DNA of 64,000 nt from Streptomyces cirratus. GTDB taxonomy: Bacteria; Actinomycetota; Actinomycetes; Streptomycetales; Streptomycetaceae. Positions 16,088-25,012 of this stretch are shown here, piece after piece (the first letter of the stretch is position 1; every line of letters begins with the position of its first letter). A program made the translations under genes and the position numbers. A model generated the notes under the pieces. That model had not been told where the DNA came from, ran no database searches, and worked only from the letters and a program-made list of their open reading frames with translations. Where the stretch lies: assembly GCF_014650775.1 (NCBI RefSeq), contig NZ_BMVP01000007.1, positions 1-64,000 of the forward strand, read 5' to 3'.

Positions 16088-17761
16088 ATGTCCAGGGAGC
16101 TCCGCGAGCCCAATGAGAAGCTCGGCGCCGTGCTCGCCCTGGCGGGCATCAGCAACGCCGGGCTGGCCCGGCGGGTGAACGACCTCGGCGCGCAGCGCGG
16201 CCTGACGCTCCGGTACGACAAGACGTCGGTGGCCCGGTGGGTGTCGAAGGGGATGGTGCCGCAGGGTGCGGCGCCGCATCTGATCGCCGCGGCCATCGGG
16301 GCGAAGCTTGGGCGTCCGGTGCCGTTGCACGAGATCGGCCTGGCGGACGCGGATCCGGCGCCGGAGGTCGGGCTGTCGTTCCCGCGCGACGTGGGGGCGG
16401 CGGTGCGGTCGGCCACCGATCTGTACCGGCTGGACCTGGTGGGGCGGCGCGGGGGCGGCGGGATCTGGCAGTCGCTGGCCGGTTCGTTCGCCGTGTCGGC
16501 GTACGCGACGCCCGCCTCGCGCTGGCTGATATCGCCCGCCGACGGTTCGGTGGCGCGCGAGCCGGGCGGCGCGGCAGCGGTACGGGAGGCGGCGGAGCCC
16601 GTCGTGGCGGCCGGCCCTTCGGCGCCGGCCCGGCAGAGCCAGCGCACCGCACACTCCCCGCGCGAACCGGGCGCCGCGGCGGGCAGCCCGGCAGGCACTG
16701 CGGCAGGCACCGCGACGGGAAGCGGGGCAGGCAACTCGGCGGGCGCGGGAGCCCCGGGCACCGCGACGCCTCCCACCGCGACGCCTCCCACCGCAGCGCC
16801 GAACCTGGCAACGGCCGGCGGCGGCATCTCGGACGTCTCCCCGCAGCGCGTCGGGCACAGCGACGTGACCAAGCTGCGCGAGGCCGCTGAGGACGCCCGC
16901 CGCTGGGACTCCAAGTACGGCGGCGGCGACTGGCGTTCCTCGATGGTGCCGGAGTGCCTGCGGGTGGACGCGGCGCCGCTGCTGCTGGGTTCCTACACGG
17001 ACGAGGTGGGCCGCGCGCTGTTCGGTGCGACCGCCGAGCTGACCCGGCTGGCCGGGTGGATGGCGTTCGACACCGGCCAGCAGGAGGCCGCCCAGCGCTA
17101 CTACATCCAGGCGCTCCGGCTCGCCCGCGCGGCCGCCGACGTGCCGCTCGGCGGGTACGTGCTGGCCTCGATGTCCCTCCAGGCCACCTACCGGGACCAC
17201 CCCGACGAGGGCGTGGACCTCGCCCAGGCCGCCGTGGAACGCAACCGCGGCCTTGCCACCGCCCGCACCATGAGCTTCTTCCGGCTCGTGGAGGCCCGGG
17301 CGCACGCGAAGGCGGGCGATTCGGCGGCCGCCGGCTCGGCGTTGCGGGCGGCGGAGGGCTGGCTCGAACGCGCCCGGGACGGCGATCCGGACCCCACCTG
17401 GCTGGGTTTCTACTCGTATGACCGTTTCGCCGCTGATGCGGCGGAATGCTACCGGGACCTCAAACTCCCCCGGCAGGTACGCCGCTTCACCGAGCAGGCC
17501 CTGTCCCGCCCCACGGAGGAGTACGTGCGCTCGCACGGGCTGCGCCTGGTGGTGAGCGCGGTCGCCGAGCTGGAGTCGGGCAACCTCGACGCGGCGTGCG
17601 CGGCGGGCACCCGGGCGGTGGAGGTCGCGGGCCGGATCTCCTCTGCCCGGACGAACGAGTACGTACGGGACCTGCTGCACCGGCTGGAACCGTACGGGGA
17701 CGAACCGCGCGTCGCGGAGCTGCGCGAACGGGCCCGGCCGCTGCTGGTGACACCCGCGTAG
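16088..17761 (+). CDS. NsdA-like / sporulation-associated TPR regulator
   Basis: A 557-aa cytoplasmic protein. Residues 10-90 contain a degenerate XRE-like helix-turn-helix region (GISNAGLARRVNDLGAQRG, then KTSVARWVSKGMVP). Residues 155-245 are an Ala/Gly/Pro-rich linker with a PPTATPPTA repeat. The remainder is helical with TPR-like repeats. This architecture is that of NsdA and its paralogues in Streptomyces, which affect antibiotic production and sporulation. From memory, the syntenic S. coelicolor gene is annotated as sporulation-associated (SCO4114). The ATG at 16088 sits after GAGGGGTGGCGC. It is divergent from the AsnB-like gene, and the direct target or ligand is unknown. Confidence 0.72.
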   Translation: MSRELREPNEKLGAVLALAGISNAGLARRVNDLGAQRGLTLRYDKTSVARWVSKGMVPQGAAPHLIAAAIGAKLGRPVPLHEIGLADADPAPEVGLSFPRDVGAAVRSATDLYRLDLVGRRGGGGIWQSLAGSFAVSAYATPASRWLISPADGSVAREPGGAAAVREAAEPVVAAGPSAPARQSQRTAHSPREPGAAAGSPAGTAAGTATGSGAGNSAGAGAPGTATPPTATPPTAAPNLATAGGGISDVSPQRVGHSDVTKLREAAEDARRWDSKYGGGDWRSSMVPECLRVDAAPLLLGSYTDEVGRALFGATAELTRLAGWMAFDTGQQEAAQRYYIQALRLARAAADVPLGGYVLASMSLQATYRDHPDEGVDLAQAAVERNRGLATARTMSFFRLVEARAHAKAGDSAAAGSALRAAEGWLERARDGDPDPTWLGFYSYDRFAADAAECYRDLKLPRQVRRFTEQALSRPTEEYVRSHGLRLVVSAVAELESGNLDAACAAGTRAVEVAGRISSARTNEYVRDLLHRLEPYGDEPRVAELRERARPLLVTPA

Positions 17762-17810
17762 CCGCGCTGTCGGTGGCGGGGTGCAGTATGCAGGGGTGGG
17801 AGGTGTCGGC

Positions 17811-19031
17811 TTGGGCGGCGGCGTGGGCATGGGCGTGGGCGTGGACTGTGACGTTGTGGTGATCGGCGGCGGGATCGTCGGTCTGTCGACAGCGCATGCC
17901 CTGTCGCGCCTGGCTCCGGGCACGCGGGTGACCGTCCTGGAGAAGGAGGACGGCCCCGCCCGCCACCAGACGGGCCGCAACAGCGGGGTGATCCACAGCG
18001 GCATCTACTACCGCCCGGGCTCGTTGAAGGCGCGGTCCGCGGTGCGCGGGGCGGCCGAGATGGTCAAGTTCTGCGCGGAGTACGGCATCGCGCACGAGGT
18101 GACCGGGAAGCTGATCGTCGCCACGGAGCGGGAGGAGCTGCCGCGGCTGCACGCGCTGGTGCAGCGGGGCCGCGAGAACGGCATTCCGGTGCGGGAGCTG
18201 GGCCCGGCGCAGATCGCGGAGTACGAGCCGGAGGTGCGGGGGCTGGCCGCGATCCATGTCGGTACGACCGGGATCGTGGACTACGGGCAGGTCGCGGCGC
18301 AGCTGGCGGAGTCCTCCGGTGCGGAGATCGTCTACGGCGGGGCGGTGGACCTGATCTCGCGCCGCCCGGCCGGGGTCGCGGTCCGCACGACGGCGGGCGC
18401 GGTGGTGCGCTCCCGGGTGCTGGTGAACTGCGCGGGCCTGCAGTGCGATCGGATCGCCCGGCTGGCCGGTGACGAGCCGGGGATGCGGATCATCCCTTTC
18501 CGGGGTGAGTACTACGACCTGGCGCGGCCGTCGCTGGTGCGCGGGCTGGTCTACCCGGTGCCGGACCCGGCGTTCCCCTTCCTCGGTGTGCATCTGACGC
18601 GGGGCATCGGGGGCGGGGTCCACGTCGGGCCGAACGCGGTGCCCGCCCTCGCGCGGGAGGGGTACGGCTGGGGCACGGCCTCGCCGCGGGACCTCGCCGA
18701 CGAGCTGGCCTGGCCGGGGGCGTGGCGGATGGCCTCGCGGCACTGGCGGTACGGGGCGGGCGAGATCCGGCGTTCGCTGTCGAAGCGGGCCTTCACCGAG
18801 GCGGTGCGGCGCCTGCTGCCGGAGGTCTCGTCGACGGACCTGGTCCCGGCGGCGGCCGGGGTGCGGGCGCAGGCCGTCCTGCGGGACGGGACGCTGGTGG
18901 ACGACTTCCTGATCCGGGAGGCGCCCCGTACGGTGCACGTCCTGAACGCCCCTTCGCCGGCGGCGACCGCGTCCTTGCCGATCGGCCGCGAGGTAGCCCG
19001 CCGTGCCCTGGCAGCGCTCGCGTCAGCCTGA
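17811..19031 (+). CDS. lhgO: L-2-hydroxyglutarate oxidase, FAD-dependent (DAO family)
   Basis: A 406-aa DAO-family flavoenzyme predicted to oxidise L-2-hydroxyglutarate to 2-oxoglutarate, removing a by-product of central metabolism and passing electrons to quinone or oxygen. Near the N-terminus is the FAD motif VVVIGGGIVGLSTAHAL. Further hallmarks are GRNSGVIHSGIYY, the central PFRGEYYDL and the C-terminal NAPSPAATASLPIG. The TTG at 17811 is chosen because GGGAGG (17798-17803) is 7 bases upstream; the in-frame ATG at 17829 and GTG at 17781 are alternatives without a good ribosome binding site. It is codirectional with the NsdA-like gene 50 bases upstream. Confidence 0.85.
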   Translation: MGGGVGMGVGVDCDVVVIGGGIVGLSTAHALSRLAPGTRVTVLEKEDGPARHQTGRNSGVIHSGIYYRPGSLKARSAVRGAAEMVKFCAEYGIAHEVTGKLIVATEREELPRLHALVQRGRENGIPVRELGPAQIAEYEPEVRGLAAIHVGTTGIVDYGQVAAQLAESSGAEIVYGGAVDLISRRPAGVAVRTTAGAVVRSRVLVNCAGLQCDRIARLAGDEPGMRIIPFRGEYYDLARPSLVRGLVYPVPDPAFPFLGVHLTRGIGGGVHVGPNAVPALAREGYGWGTASPRDLADELAWPGAWRMASRHWRYGAGEIRRSLSKRAFTEAVRRLLPEVSSTDLVPAAAGVRAQAVLRDGTLVDDFLIREAPRTVHVLNAPSPAATASLPIGREVARRALAALASA

Positions 19032-19558
19032 CCCGCATCCCCGGCGGCCCGCGAGCCGCCCTGTCTGCGACTGCGAACCGACCCCCCGCCCGGCATCACC
19101 CGTCGAGCTGTCACCGCCACGACGGCGCCACCGCCCGGCAGGGGTGACCACCGCCCGGCGAAGGAAACCGCCCTACCGCCGCAGACCGGCCTGTCACGTC
19201 GCAACCGTCCCCACGGCCGTGACCCGCGTCGACGTGGCCCTCCGCCGGACGGGGTGGCCGCCGCCGGGTCCGGTCACGCGGGCGGCCTGGGCGGGCGGGC
19301 GGCGCCTGCGGGCCGCCCGTTGTCCACCCTGCCCCCGCGACCCGCGTCGCAGACCCCGACGCCCGAGCCGGTCCGCGGGCGGCTGACAGGACGGCGCCCC
19401 ACACGTCCGCAGCCAGGGTCGGCAGTGCCGCGTGCCCGGCCGGCCGGCCCACGGAAGCCCCCACCGCGCCCCCGCGGCCCGGCCGGCCCCCGCATCCCCG
19501 GCCGCCCGCCGCGGAGCGGGAGGGCCGTGCGGTGCCCGAGTCGTAGAATCGGCACATT
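19032..19558. other. 527-bp GC-rich intergenic region before trmB
   Basis: Extremely C-rich on the plus strand, with no supported gene. Long open frames exist on both strands but lack ribosome binding sites and recognisable domains. The only signal seen is a TAGAAT -10-like hexamer at 19544-19549, immediately before trmB. Confidence 0.55.
19544..19549 (+). promoter_or_regulatory. -10 hexamer placing the trmB transcript start at or next to its GTG
   Basis: TAGAAT lies 10 bases before the trmB GTG start at 19559, and no Shine-Dalgarno is present in between. The transcript probably begins at or within a few bases of the start codon, meaning a leaderless mRNA. No good -35 box is visible. Confidence 0.5.
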
Positions 19559-20371
19559 GTGTCTGAGTCCCTGAACCCCCAGCCGCCGAGCGCCAGCGCC
19601 CCCGCAGAGGGCGCCGCCTCGTACACGCCCCCGAAGTGGCGCACCGAGCCCCGCTTCCCCGACGGGCCCGCCCCCGACCCGGCCGGCTCGCACCACGAGC
19701 GCCGCATCCGCAGCTTCCAGCCGCGGCGCAGCCGGGTGACCACCGGGCAGGGCGAAGCCCTGAAGCGGCTCTGGGGCACCTGGGGCCTGGACATCGACGG
19801 GCACCGGGTCATCGACCTCAAGGCCATGTTCGACGGCCTCCCGGTCGTCCTGGAGATCGGCTTCGGCATGGGCGAGGCCACCGCCCAGATGGCCGCCGCC
19901 GACCCCGGGACCGGCATCCTCGCCGTCGACGTGCACACCCCCGGCCAGGGCAACCTCCTCGCGCTCGCCGAGCGGGGCGGCCTGACCAACGTCCGCGTGG
20001 CCAACGGCGACGCCATCATCCTGCTCCGCGAGATGCTGCCGCCGGACTCCCTCGCCGGGCTGCGCGTCTACTTCCCCGACCCCTGGCCCAAGGCCCGCCA
20101 CCACAAGCGGCGCCTGATCCAGCCGGAGTTCCTCGACCTGGCCGCCACGCGCCTGGCCCCCGGCGCGATCCTGCACTGCGCGACCGACTGGGAACCGTAC
20201 GCCGAGCAGATGCTCGAAGTGCTCACCGCCCACCCCCGGTTCGAGAACACCCGGGCCGACGGCGGTTTCGCGCCCCGCCCCGACTTCCGCCCCCTCACCC
20301 GCTTCGAGGGCCAGGGTCTCGACAAGGGGCACGTCGTACACGACTTGCTCTTCCGTCGCACGGACAGCTGA
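19559..20371 (+). CDS. trmB: tRNA (guanine-N7-)-methyltransferase TrmB
   Basis: A 270-aa SAM-dependent methyltransferase that makes m7G at position 46 of tRNA variable loops. The SAM-binding motif LEIGFGMGEAT is near residue 98. The family signature YFPDPWPKARHHKRRL is near residue 178, followed by HCATDWEPYAEQMLEVL. The first 40 residues are Pro-rich and variable, as is usual in actinobacteria. The GTG at 19559 has no ribosome binding site upstream; with the nearby -10 box this suggests leaderless translation. The PrsW-like gene follows 52 bases downstream on the same strand. Confidence 0.93.
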   Translation: MSESLNPQPPSASAPAEGAASYTPPKWRTEPRFPDGPAPDPAGSHHERRIRSFQPRRSRVTTGQGEALKRLWGTWGLDIDGHRVIDLKAMFDGLPVVLEIGFGMGEATAQMAAADPGTGILAVDVHTPGQGNLLALAERGGLTNVRVANGDAIILLREMLPPDSLAGLRVYFPDPWPKARHHKRRLIQPEFLDLAATRLAPGAILHCATDWEPYAEQMLEVLTAHPRFENTRADGGFAPRPDFRPLTRFEGQGLDKGHVVHDLLFRRTDS

Positions 20372-20423
20372 CAGAACGGGCAACGTCACTCCGCGTGTCA
20401 GACCGGCTCGCTAGGGTGATGAC

Positions 20424-21809
20424 GTGGGGTACCGAGCGCTCTCAGGTGTGCTCGCACGTCCGTCGGACCCGGTCCGTACGCGCGTGCTCGTCGTCATGCT
20501 CGCCGCGCCCGGCGTCGCGATCCTCGAACTCGTACGGGAGCAGACCGGCACGGCCGGCTTCTGTGTCGGCCTCGGACTGGCCGTGCTGCCGGTGCCGCCG
20601 CTCATGGCGGCGTTCCGGTGGCTCGGTCGGGCCGCCCCCGGCCCCTGGCGGCAGTTGCTGCTCTGCTGCGGCTGGGGGGCCTGCGCCGCGGCGCTGATAG
20701 CCATACTGGCCAACAGCTTCGCCACCCAGTGGATAGCCGGGGCCACCGCCGACCCCTCCGATGCCGATCGGCTCGGCTCGGTGGTGATCGCCCCCGTGGT
20801 CGAGGAAAGCGCCAAAGCGGCGGCGCTGCTGCTGGTGTTCGTGTTCCGAAGACGACGGCTGGCCGCGCCCGCCGACGGCTTCGTCATGGCCGGGTTCACC
20901 GCCACCGGCTTCGCCTTCACCGAGAACATCCTCTACCTGGGCAACGCCTTCGACGAGGACGTGGCCGACGGTACCGGCGTGCTCGACTCCGTCACGGCGG
21001 CGACCTTCTTCGTACGGCTGGTGCTGTCCCCGTTCGCGCACCCGCTGTTCACGGTGCTCACCGGACTCGGTTTCGGTCTGGCCGCGCTCAGCCGGCGCCG
21101 GCGCGGCCGGATCGGCCTGCCGCTGCTCGGACTGGCCGCCGCCATGGGCCTGCACGCGCTGTGGAACAGCTCCTCGCGCTACGGGGAGTACGGGTTCTAC
21201 GTGGTCTACAGCTGCGTGATGGTCCCGGCGTTCGGCCTGATGCTGTGGCTGGCCGTACGGATAAGGCAGCGCCGTCTGCGGGCCGTCGCCGCCGAGCTGG
21301 CGGTGTACGCCGCCGCGGGCTGGCTCGGTCCGGCGGAGGTCCCGGCCCTGGCTTCGATGCCGGCCCGCTCGCTGGCGCGTTCCCTGGCCCGGCGTACCGG
21401 TGGCCGGGCCGCGGGCAGAGCCGTCGCCCTGTACGAGGCGGATGCGGCCGCCCTGGCCCTGCTGCGTCACCGCGCCCGCCGCGGCGGCCCGGTCCGGGAG
21501 CGGGACTTCGCCCTGCACGAGCGGGAGTTGCTGCGCGGCCTGTGGCTGCGCCGGGCGACCGCGGGGCCCGCCCTCTCCCGCGCGGCGGTGATGGAGGAGC
21601 TCCTGCCGCCGTGGTTCGACCCCGTCCCGGTACCGGCCCGTCCGGGCGTCGTACCGAGCCCCAGGCCGGCGCAGGCCAGGTCCTCGGGCGCCGGCACTCC
21701 GGACGCCGGGGCGCGGTCTAGACGTTCAGGCCCTTGGACGTCAGCCATGCCAGCGGGTCCATGGTGGAGCCGCCCCGGCGTACTTCCAGGTGGAGATGGG
21801 CGCCGGTGA
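20424..21809 (+). CDS. PrsW-family intramembrane metalloprotease
   Basis: A 461-aa multi-pass membrane protein of the PrsW/CPBP-like glutamic or zinc protease family. Conserved motifs are EESAKAAALLL (EExxK), GFAFTENILYLG (FxxxEN), HPLFTVLTGLGFG and GLHALWNSS, spread over about eight membrane helices up to residue 290. PrsW proteins start regulated proteolysis of membrane anti-sigma factors; whether that holds here is unknown. A C-terminal cytoplasmic domain of about 160 residues, rich in Ala and Arg, is variable. The GTG at 20424 follows AGGGTGAT. Its last 92 bases run into the 3' end of the convergent M23 peptidase gene. Confidence 0.82.
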   Translation: MGYRALSGVLARPSDPVRTRVLVVMLAAPGVAILELVREQTGTAGFCVGLGLAVLPVPPLMAAFRWLGRAAPGPWRQLLLCCGWGACAAALIAILANSFATQWIAGATADPSDADRLGSVVIAPVVEESAKAAALLLVFVFRRRRLAAPADGFVMAGFTATGFAFTENILYLGNAFDEDVADGTGVLDSVTAATFFVRLVLSPFAHPLFTVLTGLGFGLAALSRRRRGRIGLPLLGLAAAMGLHALWNSSSRYGEYGFYVVYSCVMVPAFGLMLWLAVRIRQRRLRAVAAELAVYAAAGWLGPAEVPALASMPARSLARSLARRTGGRAAGRAVALYEADAAALALLRHRARRGGPVRERDFALHERELLRGLWLRRATAGPALSRAAVMEELLPPWFDPVPVPARPGVVPSPRPAQARSSGAGTPDAGARSRRSGPWTSAMPAGPWWSRPGVLPGGDGRR

Positions 21810-22779
21810 CGTTGCCGGTCGCGCCGACCCGGCCGATGGTGTCCCCCGCTCCGACCGGGCCGGAGGTCACCGACATCGAGGACAGGTGGCAGTACCAGAC
21901 CTCCGTGCCGTCATCGAGGCGGAGCACGATCCGGTAGCCGTACGCGCCGGACCAGCCCGCCGAGATGACGGTCCCGTCGCCCACCGCCTTGACGGGGGTG
22001 CCGGTCGGTGCGGCGAAGTCGAGGCCGGTGTGGTGGCCGGAGGACCACATGGAGCCGGAGTCGCCGTAGTGGGAGGTGAGGGTGTAGGCGGAGGTCGGCA
22101 GGGCGTAACCCCCGGCAGCCTGCGCCGCCGCGCCTCCCGCACGGGCCGCCCCGGCTTCGCCGCTGGCCGCCTCCTGCGCGGCGGCCTCCTTGTCCGCGGC
22201 CGCCTTGTGCGCCGCCGACTTCTCCGCGGCCTCCTTCTCGGCGGCCGCCCGCGCTTCCGCCGCCGCCCGGGCCTCATCGGCCGCCTTCTGGGCCGCCTCC
22301 CGCTGCGCCTTGGCCTCTTGGGCGGCTGCTTCGCGGGCCACCCGCTCGGCGTCCGCCCGGGCCCGGCTCTCGGCGGCGTCGTGCTGCGACTCGGCCTGCT
22401 GGAGGATCCGGTGACGCAGCGCCTCGCCGGCGTCGGCGTGCCCGAGGCCCTGCTCCCCGGCCGGCGCGTCCGCCACGGCGACGTGACCGGCTTCCTGGTC
22501 CGCACCGCCGCCGCCCAGCAGATCCGGGAACGAGGGCAGGGACACGGCGGCTTGGGGCCGGTCCTGAGCCGTGGCCATGCCGCCCGCGCCGACCGCCGCT
22601 ATGACGCCGACGCCGAGCACGGTCGAACTGCGGGCCAGACCACCCCGCGGCTTGGCCACCCGGTGCTTGCCGCGGACCGGGCGGGCCGAGTCCTCGGTCG
22701 GGTTCCACTCGCCCCAGGCGCCGGCGGTGGGCGTCTCCTGGATGTCGGTGCCTTCGTGGGCAGGCGAGTTGGAGGCCAC
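21718..22779 (-). CDS. M23 (LytM-type) peptidoglycan endopeptidase
   Basis: A 353-aa exported or membrane-anchored cell-wall hydrolase. A basic cytoplasmic N-terminus is followed by one hydrophobic segment (LGVGVIAAVGAGGMAT, about 55-70). A long Ala/Glu/Arg coiled coil (about 110-215) and a C-terminal LytM domain (about 235-350) complete it. The zinc ligands are visible in HHTGLDFAAP and HLHLE. The domain cleaves peptide cross-links in peptidoglycan or activates amidases. The GTG at 22779 follows GAGGAG by 9 bases; an in-frame GTG at 22812 lacks a ribosome binding site. Its 3' end overlaps the convergent PrsW-like gene. The 317-bp upstream region was examined for a cyclic-di-AMP riboswitch and none was recognised. 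Confidence 0.87.
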   Translation of the reverse strand: MASNSPAHEGTDIQETPTAGAWGEWNPTEDSARPVRGKHRVAKPRGGLARSSTVLGVGVIAAVGAGGMATAQDRPQAAVSLPSFPDLLGGGGADQEAGHVAVADAPAGEQGLGHADAGEALRHRILQQAESQHDAAESRARADAERVAREAAAQEAKAQREAAQKAADEARAAAEARAAAEKEAAEKSAAHKAAADKEAAAQEAASGEAGAARAGGAAAQAAGGYALPTSAYTLTSHYGDSGSMWSSGHHTGLDFAAPTGTPVKAVGDGTVISAGWSGAYGYRIVLRLDDGTEVWYCHLSSMSVTSGPVGAGDTIGRVGATGNVTGAHLHLEVRRGGSTMDPLAWLTSKGLNV

Positions 22780-23096
22780 GGGGGCACACTCCTCATGAGC
22801 GGGAACGCGCACGGCGCCGTCTCTTGCGACGGCTGGGACGACCGCGCTGCGTTATCGAACGGTAATAGACGCGGGGGAGTGATTCCAAGCTGTAGCGATT
22901 GATCGTTAACCCCAATCGGCCACCCCCTGCACAGCCTTGGCCCGGACATTGAGGCCAATGCTGACCATCTCGGGCAAATATCGGCTCGGGACCCGTTACT
23001 TCACGCCACACCGGCCGAACGGCGCCCCCCGCCAGACACTCACACAAGGACGCCGGTCCAATACCCAGAGCGAGCACGCCGGTTCGGGCGGCAGGT
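22780..23096. other. Intergenic region upstream of the M23 peptidase gene
   Basis: A 317-bp gap between two leftward genes. It is locally less GC-rich, with an AT-containing stretch near 22850-22915 that probably holds the peptidase promoter. No confident -10/-35 pair, riboswitch or reading frame was identified. Confidence 0.5.
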
Positions 23097-24269
23097 CTAC
23101 GCACCGCCGCGCGGAACCACCGGCACCGTGCGCCGGCGCTCCGGCTGGCCCCCCTCCGGGCGGCCCAGGGCCATCAGTGCCATGTCGTCCGTGGCCCTGC
23201 CCCCCGTGTGCCGGTGTACATCGCCGGCCAACGCGTCCAGCAGCTCGTCCGGCCCCGGGAAGACCCGACCGCACAGCCGGGCCGCCGGGTCGTAGAACTC
23301 GCCCGCCGCGTCACGGGCCTCCGTCAGCCCGTCCGTGTACAGCAGCAGCGTGCTGCCCGCCGGGAAGGGCCACTCGTCGGTCCGGTCCGGCCAGCCGCCC
23401 AGCTCCCCCATCCCCAGCGGCAGCGCGGGCTCGCTCGGCGCGAGCACCAAGAGACGGCCGTCCGGATACAGCAGCAGCGGCTCGGGGTGCCCACGGTTGA
23501 CGGTCCGTAGCACTCCCGCGTCCGGCGGAACCTCCCCGAGCACGCCCGTCGTGAACCCTTCCACGGCGTCGAGGCTGTCGCGCCGCACGCCCTCCCGCGC
23601 CAGGGACCGCTCCAGCCGCTGCGCGAGCGCCTCCAGCGTCGGCTCGGTCTCCGCCGCCTCCCGGAAGGCGCCGAGCACCACCGCGACGGCCTCCACCGCC
23701 TCCAGCCCCTTCCCCCGCACGTCACCCACCACCAGCCGAACCCCGTACGGGGTGTCCTGCACGGCGTAGAGGTCCCCGCCGATGAAGGCGTCGGCCTGCG
23801 CGGCCTCGTACCGGGCGGCGACCTGCAACCCCCCGATCCGCTCGGCCGGCGTGGGCAGCACGGCCCGTTGGGCGGCCTCGGCGATCTCACGCGCCGAGGC
23901 GAGCCGCTCGCCGCTGCGCCGCACGACCCGGTTGATCAGCAACGCCATCCCGGACACGGTGATCACGGTCGCCAGCTCGGTCAGCGCCTCGGCCCGCCAG
24001 CCGGTGACGGCGTGGCCCCGCAGCACGGCCACCGCGAGCGAGGCGGCGCATCCCACCAGCGCGGTCGTCCGGAACGAGTACAGCGGAGCCGCGATCAGCG
24101 GGGCGGCGGAGAAGAACGGCGAGCCCGTGTAGCTCGGCGGCGAGACCAGGTCGAAGACGAACCCGAGGACGATCAGCACGAACGGCAGCGTCCGGACCAC
24201 CCGCCGGGCCACACCGGCACCCGAGCCCGTCACGAGCCCGTCGCTGTCCTGCCGGCTCCGCCCCGCCAC
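23097..24269 (-). CDS. Membrane-bound SpoIIE-type serine phosphatase
   Basis: A 390-aa protein. Three to four hydrophobic helices lie between residues 27 and 115 (TLPFVLIVLGFVFDLVSP, then ATVITVSGMALLINRVV), followed by a short linker helix and a PP2C/SpoIIE domain (about 145-370). Acidic metal-binding motifs are GGDLYAV, VVGDVRGKG, LLYTDGLTE and ATDDMALMAL. Unlike the phosphatase at 2.4-4.1 kb it has no PAS or HATPase domain and is membrane-tethered. The expected role is dephosphorylation of an anti-anti-sigma (STAS) protein, but no partner gene is adjacent. The GTG at 24269 follows GGCAGGAGAG. Confidence 0.83.
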   Translation of the reverse strand: MAGRSRQDSDGLVTGSGAGVARRVVRTLPFVLIVLGFVFDLVSPPSYTGSPFFSAAPLIAAPLYSFRTTALVGCAASLAVAVLRGHAVTGWRAEALTELATVITVSGMALLINRVVRRSGERLASAREIAEAAQRAVLPTPAERIGGLQVAARYEAAQADAFIGGDLYAVQDTPYGVRLVVGDVRGKGLEAVEAVAVVLGAFREAAETEPTLEALAQRLERSLAREGVRRDSLDAVEGFTTGVLGEVPPDAGVLRTVNRGHPEPLLLYPDGRLLVLAPSEPALPLGMGELGGWPDRTDEWPFPAGSTLLLYTDGLTEARDAAGEFYDPAARLCGRVFPGPDELLDALAGDVHRHTGGRATDDMALMALGRPEGGQPERRRTVPVVPRGGA

Positions 24270-24397
24270 GTCGCTCTCCTGCCGCCCGGTCCCTCGCGGG
24301 GCGCGGGCCCACTGCCGCCTCGCCCCTCAAGGCTCCCGCCTGGCACCCCGGTACGGCGACCCGGCCGGACCGTCCGGGTGACGGCGACCGGGAACGA

Positions 24398-24433
24398 CGA
24401 AGGCCCGGCTCCCCAAGGGGAACCGGGCCTTCG
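24398..24433 (-). terminator. Hairpin downstream of the initiator tRNA
   Basis: CGAAGGCCCGG (24398-24408) pairs with CCGGGCCTTCG (24423-24433), with CTCCCC/GGGGAA extending the stem inward. It lies just past the 3' end of the leftward initiator tRNA gene. Confidence 0.75.
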
Positions 24434-24438
24434 TACTG

Positions 24439-24514
<76 letters not shown>

Positions 24515-24792
24515 TCGGTAAACACAACTCTACGTCATTCGGGGGACGCCTCCCGCCAATTAGCTCCGGGAGCCCCCCTCAACCACCTATCACCGCAGGT
24601 CACAGCCCTGTAGAAAGGTTCCAGCGCGACGGTCGCCGCTGCGCGGGACCCCGGGCAGCGCCCCGCCGGCCACAACTCCCCACCTCCCACACCCCCTCGC
24701 CGCCCTTGGCGGGAAACCGTCGGGGCCACTCCGGTCGATACCCGATCGGCCTTGCGCCCCTCTCCGGCTATGCTCTGGGGTGAGCACGCCGA

Positions 24793-24865
24793 GGGCCATT
24801 AGCTCAATTGGCAGAGCAGCGGACTTTTAATCCGTTGGTTGTCGGTTCGAGTCCGACATGGCCTA
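24793..24865 (+). tRNA. tRNA-Lys (TTT)
   Basis: A 73-nt cloverleaf. The acceptor GGGCCAT pairs with ATGGCCT (G1:U72 wobble). The anticodon loop is CTTTTAA with anticodon TTT and the T loop is TTCGAGT. CCA is not encoded. A TATGCT -10-like hexamer is at 24769-24774. Confidence 0.93.
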
Positions 24866-25012
24866 CTGCTCGACGCAGCGCCCCGTCCGGTTCACACCGG
24901 TCGGGGCGCTGCGTCGTTTCCAGGCGCGTACAGGGGCCCGGGAACGGGCTCGGCCCCCGCGGCACCGGGAGGTGCTGCGGGGGCCGAGCCGGGGTCAGCG
25001 GGCCGTCAGGCC

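Noticed and set aside
12398..18004. A 1868-codon open frame on the minus strand covering the repeat array, AsnB-like gene and NsdA-like gene
   Set aside because: It runs antisense or out of frame to genes with clear domains, has no homology-like motifs or ribosome binding site, and is expected from very high GC content.
19032..19558. Possible gene in the C-rich gap before trmB
   Set aside because: Open frames exist on both strands but none has a ribosome binding site, a domain or coding-like third-position bias distinct from background.
22780..23096. Cyclic-di-AMP (ydaO) riboswitch upstream of the M23 peptidase gene
   Set aside because: Expected for some Streptomyces cell-wall hydrolase genes, but the characteristic conserved core could not be found.
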